A stretch of 64,000 nucleotides of DNA from a virus: positions 1 to 64,000 of the IMG/VR virus record IMGVR_UViG_3300025652_000049; one strand, given 5' to 3'. The notes beneath the pieces were generated by a model that was given only the letters and a program-made list of their open reading frames with translations, was not told the DNA's origin and did not search any database. The first letter of the stretch is position 1. Each line of letters opens with the position of its first letter. Shown in pieces: positions 60,393 to 64,000 of this stretch. A program made the translations under genes and the position numbers.

Positions 60393-60731
60393 ATGGCAAT
60401 AGAAATTAAAGTAGACGAGAAACGTGAAAGAATAATTTTCGGAATTGAACACATCTCTGACGAAATGATTGACTTCATTGATAAGCTAGTAAGTATGCCT
60501 AGCTTTCCAAACAAGAATGACCTACGAGTACTTGCCGGTATTGAAGATAAAGACTGGCGCGTAGACACTGCAACTCCAATCGATTACTACCGAAGAATTG
60601 AAGAGCTATACCCTAACTTTAATAAGGGTAATATGGTTTATGATTATAGCGAGCCTAATACATATGGGGCAATGCTTAACGTAAACGATTTGCTTGCTCA
60701 TGCAATTATTAAACTTTGTAAAACAAACTAG
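60393..60731 (+). CDS. Small protein, unknown
   Basis: 112 residues, beta-rich start (IEIKVDEKRERIIFGIEHISDE) and a long helical second half with YYRRIEELYPNF. No motif recognised. One base separates it from the next gene. Confidence 0.6.
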   Translation: MAIEIKVDEKRERIIFGIEHISDEMIDFIDKLVSMPSFPNKNDLRVLAGIEDKDWRVDTATPIDYYRRIEELYPNFNKGNMVYDYSEPNTYGAMLNVNDLLAHAIIKLCKTN

Positions 60732-60732
60732 C

Positions 60733-60957
60733 ATGCACTACACAACGGTACATATCGATGTAGCTGCTCAAAAAGCAGAGCAGTGGAGAAAAGAAGCACA
60801 AGCTGAGGTAGACGAGCAAAAAGAAATGCTTAGTCTAGCTATTGCAGAGATCTGGGAACTATTAAGCCTAGAGTCATTTAGAGGTTACAGTGATATCGAA
60901 GATATAGCTAGTAGCTACGGAGTTTCAGAAGAAGATTTAATCTTCGGTTTAATTTAA
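60733..60957 (+). CDS. Small protein with charged helix, unknown
   Basis: 74 residues from ATG at 60733 (a longer frame from 60694 lies inside the previous gene). A short strand then a charged helix (KAEQWRKEAQAEVDEQKEMLSLAIAEIWELL) and an acidic end. No function proposed. Confidence 0.55.
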   Translation: MHYTTVHIDVAAQKAEQWRKEAQAEVDEQKEMLSLAIAEIWELLSLESFRGYSDIEDIASSYGVSEEDLIFGLI

Positions 60958-60967
60958 AATTATAACT

Positions 60968-61465
60968 ATGTTCTACGAAGGAAGAGTAAATCAAATATGG
61001 AATATTGATGGAGATGAAATATTATCAGTATTAGGACAAGGACAAGAAGTAGAATTGAAGCATGTTAAAAAGAAAGATGGAACTCCATATCAGGCTGGTC
61101 TATATGCTGAGATTTTATATGTGTTCGAACATAACGGCAAAAAATATGCTTTTGCAAACGATGCTAGTAGCTGTAATGGAATTGTAGAACTTGCTATACT
61201 AGATTTTGATAAAATGATTCAAATCGAAAGCCTAACAATTGGTTGGGTTAAAGGAGATAAGCTAAATTCTATATTAAGCTGTTGCGATAATCCTATGCTT
61301 TCTAGAAAAGTTGATATTACATTCGACGAATCAGGGAAAGTAACCAGACAACCCGAAACATACTTTGAGTGTGGTTGTTGTGGTGAAGGATTTAAGAGTA
61401 CTGCTAAACTACAAGCAATACACGATCAAGACATGGGTTATGGAATCTGCGAAGATTGTGAATGA
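60968..61465 (+). CDS. Protein with C-terminal zinc-ribbon-like Cys cluster
   Basis: 165 residues. A beta-rich body, then at about 134-165 CGCCGEG followed by GICEDCE, two CxxC-type pairs spaced like a zinc ribbon. An additional CC pair at about 105. May be a nucleic-acid- or metal-binding adaptor. Overlaps the next gene by 26 bases in another frame. Confidence 0.65.
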   Translation: MFYEGRVNQIWNIDGDEILSVLGQGQEVELKHVKKKDGTPYQAGLYAEILYVFEHNGKKYAFANDASSCNGIVELAILDFDKMIQIESLTIGWVKGDKLNSILSCCDNPMLSRKVDITFDESGKVTRQPETYFECGCCGEGFKSTAKLQAIHDQDMGYGICEDCE

Positions 61466-61682
61466 AACTCCTAAACGATGTTTCCTTGTTGATGGCAAGA
61501 GAGTAAGTATCATAACTTCCACCTCACATACATACAATGTGAGGTTTGTGAAGTCTGGTATATTCATGGATGTAAAGAAGTGCTACGTAAAGACGTGGTA
61601 CCCTAAACCCAAGAAGGTAATACCAAAGAAACCAATTATTAAAACCGAGATTAAAAACTCACAAACTGAATTAAAATTTTAA
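61440..61682 (+). CDS. Small basic protein, unknown
   Basis: 80 residues from ATG at 61440. A longer frame upstream would overlap the zinc-ribbon gene further. Strand-rich, with a Lys/Pro-rich tail (KPKKVIPKKPIIKTEIK). Could bind nucleic acid. Overlap with the previous gene supports coupling. Confidence 0.5.
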   Translation: MESAKIVNETPKRCFLVDGKRVSIITSTSHTYNVRFVKSGIFMDVKKCYVKTWYPKPKKVIPKKPIIKTEIKNSQTELKF

Positions 61683-61693
61683 TACAATTTATT

Positions 61694-63418
61694 ATGGAAA
61701 AATCTGAATATTTAAAAATGTTACGATGGCCGGAGGCTGAATGGGATTTACTAACTGCTGAAGAAGCTGTACCATTTGTGACCCTTGATGGTCATACTAA
61801 CAACATGTATGCTGTTGGTGACCCACAAGGAAAAAAGGCATTCGGTTCTGGTGCATTCGTTGTTAAAAAAGAATGGATTGCAAAGAACCTTACTCCTGTT
61901 ACTAATACAGAAGTAGTTGTTCCACCACCTCCTGTTGAGGAAGTTATTGTTCCTGCATTGTCAGAGTTCTTGAAAGCTCGTATTGCCAACCTCATCAAAA
62001 TAGGATGGGAACAAATGGATAATTCCGATATGCTTGTCAATACACCTGTAGATGGTGAACTGCTTACATATACGCAGATTGATGATATGGACAATCCAAC
62101 TTGGTTTTCTAGGATTACACCTAAGCCTAATCCAGTAGCGGAAGTTGTTGAGGTTATTAAAGAGGTTGTAAAAAAAGTAGAGGAAGCACCAGTAGAAATA
62201 ACTATTGATGCTCCTACAATGTCTAGAGTAAAAAGACTATTGGCTTTGGATCCTTCTTACAGACTTACAGACGACCAAGAAGAAGTTGTTTTTGGTGTCA
62301 ACAAATCCGTAAAAGTTTCAGTCGTTAAGGTTATGCCTGATTCAGTATTTGAGAACTTGCTTCAAAAATATCTTCCAACAACTGTTGAGACTGGTAATTC
62401 TATTGCTGAGAGAATAAAAGACTCAGCTGCGAAAGTAGAAGCCAAAGAAAAGATTGCTAAAATTGCTAAGGCTTCTGGTATTCCTGATTCCAATATTGTG
62501 ATAGCATCTCCTAAGCCATTGCCTTCAATTGATGCTGTTGATGAACCATACGTAAAAGCAACTCGTAAAAACGTGTTTGAATATCGCAAAGGTGTTTTAG
62601 TAGAATGGGGCTATACGCATGTGCCTGAGAAAAATCACATTAGCTTTGGTGGAGTAGCAATTGATGATAAAGAGCTTTCCGAACTATTAGTTCCAGATTG
62701 GGAAATATTACTGAATCGATGGAGACCTAAAGCAGAACCAGTACCGGCTAGTATTCCAGTTGTAGATGCAGAGGAAGTTGAGCCAATTCCTAGCGAAATT
62801 ATTGAAGAGCAAGCTGCCGATATAACAGAGTTTGAGAATAGAGCTCATGCTGCCAATGCTAAAGCTGAAATTGAGAACGAAGAAAAAGCCTTGGAAGCCC
62901 TTCGTGAAAATCGTATTGAGGAACTTGCACGTCATGGATTTGTGTATCATGAAGAAAATGATTTATTCGAACATGAAGCTGACCAAGATTTCAAACCTAA
63001 TTGTATAGAAGTTGAAGGTGAGGCTGCTTGGGAAAAAGTTGTTGTTGATGCTAAACAAATTAATGATGCTCATAATCTTGCTTTAGAGGAAGAGAAGTAT
63101 CGTGAACTTGAGAAAGATAATCTTCTTGATGAAAAAGTAATCGATGGTACTGATCTGCTTGAAAAGAAAGAAGCTTCTGTTTCTGATGGAGTTACAACTT
63201 CTGTTATTGTTGAAGGACATATAGATGAATTAATTAGTCCTCTTCCAAATAAGGAAAGAATGCTTGAGCAATTCGAAGTTCTTGACCAGGTAATGAATGC
63301 GGCGAAAACTTTCAAAGAAGTTTACTATGCAGTTCATTTAATTAAGCTGACTCTTGAAACAGATGAAATTCCATCTAAAAAGATAGCAGCTATCAAACGA
63401 GCAGTTAGAAAACTGTAG
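61694..63418 (+). CDS. Large acidic multi-helix protein, unknown
   Basis: 574 residues starting in the AATTTATTATG context. Features: Pro-rich PPPPVEE near 78; repeated Val/Glu-rich helical linkers (EVVEVIKEVVKKVEEA at about 150); Tyr/Trp-rich middle; long acidic helices at 380-460; a final basic helical bundle (KIAAIKRAVRKL). No catalytic motif. It precedes the PcfK-like gene. It may be a scaffold for replication or transcription proteins; the sequence does not decide. Confidence 0.65.
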   Translation: MEKSEYLKMLRWPEAEWDLLTAEEAVPFVTLDGHTNNMYAVGDPQGKKAFGSGAFVVKKEWIAKNLTPVTNTEVVVPPPPVEEVIVPALSEFLKARIANLIKIGWEQMDNSDMLVNTPVDGELLTYTQIDDMDNPTWFSRITPKPNPVAEVVEVIKEVVKKVEEAPVEITIDAPTMSRVKRLLALDPSYRLTDDQEEVVFGVNKSVKVSVVKVMPDSVFENLLQKYLPTTVETGNSIAERIKDSAAKVEAKEKIAKIAKASGIPDSNIVIASPKPLPSIDAVDEPYVKATRKNVFEYRKGVLVEWGYTHVPEKNHISFGGVAIDDKELSELLVPDWEILLNRWRPKAEPVPASIPVVDAEEVEPIPSEIIEEQAADITEFENRAHAANAKAEIENEEKALEALRENRIEELARHGFVYHEENDLFEHEADQDFKPNCIEVEGEAAWEKVVVDAKQINDAHNLALEEEKYRELEKDNLLDEKVIDGTDLLEKKEASVSDGVTTSVIVEGHIDELISPLPNKERMLEQFEVLDQVMNAAKTFKEVYYAVHLIKLTLETDEIPSKKIAAIKRAVRKL

Positions 63419-63427
63419 TTATTAACT

Positions 63428-63449
63428 AGCGGGGGTTTCGGCTCCCGCT
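63428..63449 (+). other. Hairpin before the PcfK-like gene
   Basis: AGCGGG (63428-63433) pairs with CCCGCT (63444-63449), loop about ten bases. No T-run follows. It may attenuate or protect the message. Confidence 0.55.
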
Positions 63450-63462
63450 TAATACATTTATT

Positions 63463-64000
63463 ATGGCAAAAGGAAACAAAGGAACTCAGAACTTCCAAGA
63501 TGAAGTTGAGTCACATTTAGAAGAACGAGCTTTTAAAGAACCATTGTTCGCAAAAGCTTATGCTAACAAAGATAAGAGCATTGACAAATGCATTGCTTAT
63601 ATGCTAAATGAAATCAAAGCAAGCGGTAAGCAAGGTTGGACAGATAACGAAGTATTTAGCTTGGCTATACATTATTATAGCGAGCCCAATCTTAAGTCTG
63701 GCTCTAAACCAACAGGAACAATTATAATCAATCATCACGTAGAGCTTACTGATGCTGAAATAGCTAAGGCTAAGTCTGATGCTAAGATTCACATTACTAA
63801 GACTGAGGAAAGCAGTCTTAAAAAAATAGCTATGGATAAAAAAGCTGAGGAGATAAAAAATAATTTAACTCCAGATGATATTGCTCTAGCTAAAAAGAAA
63901 GCTCTTAAAGAAGTTGTTGAAGAAACTAAAACAGCTATGACAACTAAGACCAGTAAGAAACCTATCCAATCGCTTGCTGAAAATGCAGCTATGGATTTAT
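63463..64000 (+). CDS. PcfK-like protein (partial, runs off right edge)
   Basis: At least 179 residues, start in ATTTATTATG. FQDEVESHLEERAFKEPLFAKAYANKDKSIDKCIAYMLNEI and SGKQGWTDNEVFSLAIHYYSEPNL follow the PcfK pattern (E-x-x-L-E-E-R-A, D-P-L-F-A, S-I-x-x-C-I-x-Y-I-L-N-E). PcfK is often followed by PcfJ on conjugative elements and phages of Bacteroidota. The later part is Lys/Ala-rich and helical. Role in phages is unknown. Confidence 0.9.
   Translation, partial: MAKGNKGTQNFQDEVESHLEERAFKEPLFAKAYANKDKSIDKCIAYMLNEIKASGKQGWTDNEVFSLAIHYYSEPNLKSGSKPTGTIIINHHVELTDAEIAKAKSDAKIHITKTEESSLKKIAMDKKAEEIKNNLTPDDIALAKKKALKEVVEETKTAMTTKTSKKPIQSLAENAAMDL

Noticed and set aside
1-64000. Stop-codon reassignment as in some crAss-like phages
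   Set aside because: TAA, TAG and TGA all end genes with compact spacing, and the long genes are open in the standard code.
1-64000. CRISPR array, integrase or transposase
   Set aside because: No spaced repeat series and no recombinase motif found on either strand.

Overview
The window is about two thirds of the genome of a large, AT-rich, tailed, double-stranded DNA phage of the crAss-like group (Crassvirales-like), infecting a member of the Bacteroidota, probably Flavobacteriia-like. Four things support this. The late genes run in the crAss-like order: terminase large subunit, portal, acidic scaffold-like protein, major capsid protein, ring/adaptor proteins, fibres, a very long muzzle-like protein, cargo proteins, then a giant protein carrying a YonO-type RNA polymerase active site. 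Promoter-like sites fit the Bacteroidota pattern TTTG-N20-TAnnTTTG. Shine-Dalgarno sites are absent and starts lie in an A/T-rich context. Small Bacteroidota phage families are present (PcfK-like, DUF4313-like, KTSC). Genes end in TAA, TAG and TGA and the long genes have no internal stops, so the ordinary bacterial code applies. No integrase, CRISPR array or canonical tRNA was seen.

Layout. Positions 1-46.5 kb are one long minus-strand late block, transcribed from about 46.5 kb down to 1. In order of transcription it holds: a GroES-like protein, a conserved Lys-rich protein and a GroEL-type chaperonin (46.5-43.8 kb); KTSC and small unknown genes (43.8-42.8 kb); terminase, portal, scaffold-like gene and capsid (42.8-34.8 kb); ring/adaptor genes (34.7-30.9 kb); three fibre/tailspike genes (30.9-23.0 kb); a lysis cassette with M15 peptidase, holin-like and spanin-like genes (23.0-19.7 kb); muzzle and cargo genes including a virion lysozyme (19.7-9.5 kb); and an unbroken reading frame of at least 3,146 codons that carries both a zinc-metallopeptidase motif and the RNA polymerase DxDGD motif. 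This last gene leaves the window at its left edge.

Positions 46.5-47.8 kb are a switch region with isolated minus-strand genes, each with terminators, and two copies of a promoter overlapping the inverted repeat TACGTC-N5-GACGTA. One copy drives the chaperonin/late operon. Positions 47.8-64 kb run on the plus strand (one minus-strand gene at 51.8-52.3 kb excepted) and hold early and middle genes. The first 4 kb are tiny proteins, several of them membrane peptides, separated by three copies of a 15-bp element, three copies of a 21-bp operator-like element, GC-rich hairpins and a tRNA-like hairpin. One tiny gene resembles a free-standing C-terminal domain of the RNA polymerase alpha subunit. 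After 54.1 kb come a gene with its own promoter and terminator, a predicted outer-membrane beta-barrel protein, a fused helicase-methyltransferase, a run of small unknown genes and a PcfK-like gene that leaves the window on the right.

How it fits together (inference from crAss-like biology). The virion carries the giant polymerase protein into the cell, where it transcribes early genes. The host polymerase then makes later transcripts, possibly redirected by the alpha-CTD-like protein and by the factor that binds the TACGTC repeat. The chaperonin pair would fold capsid or giant cargo proteins.
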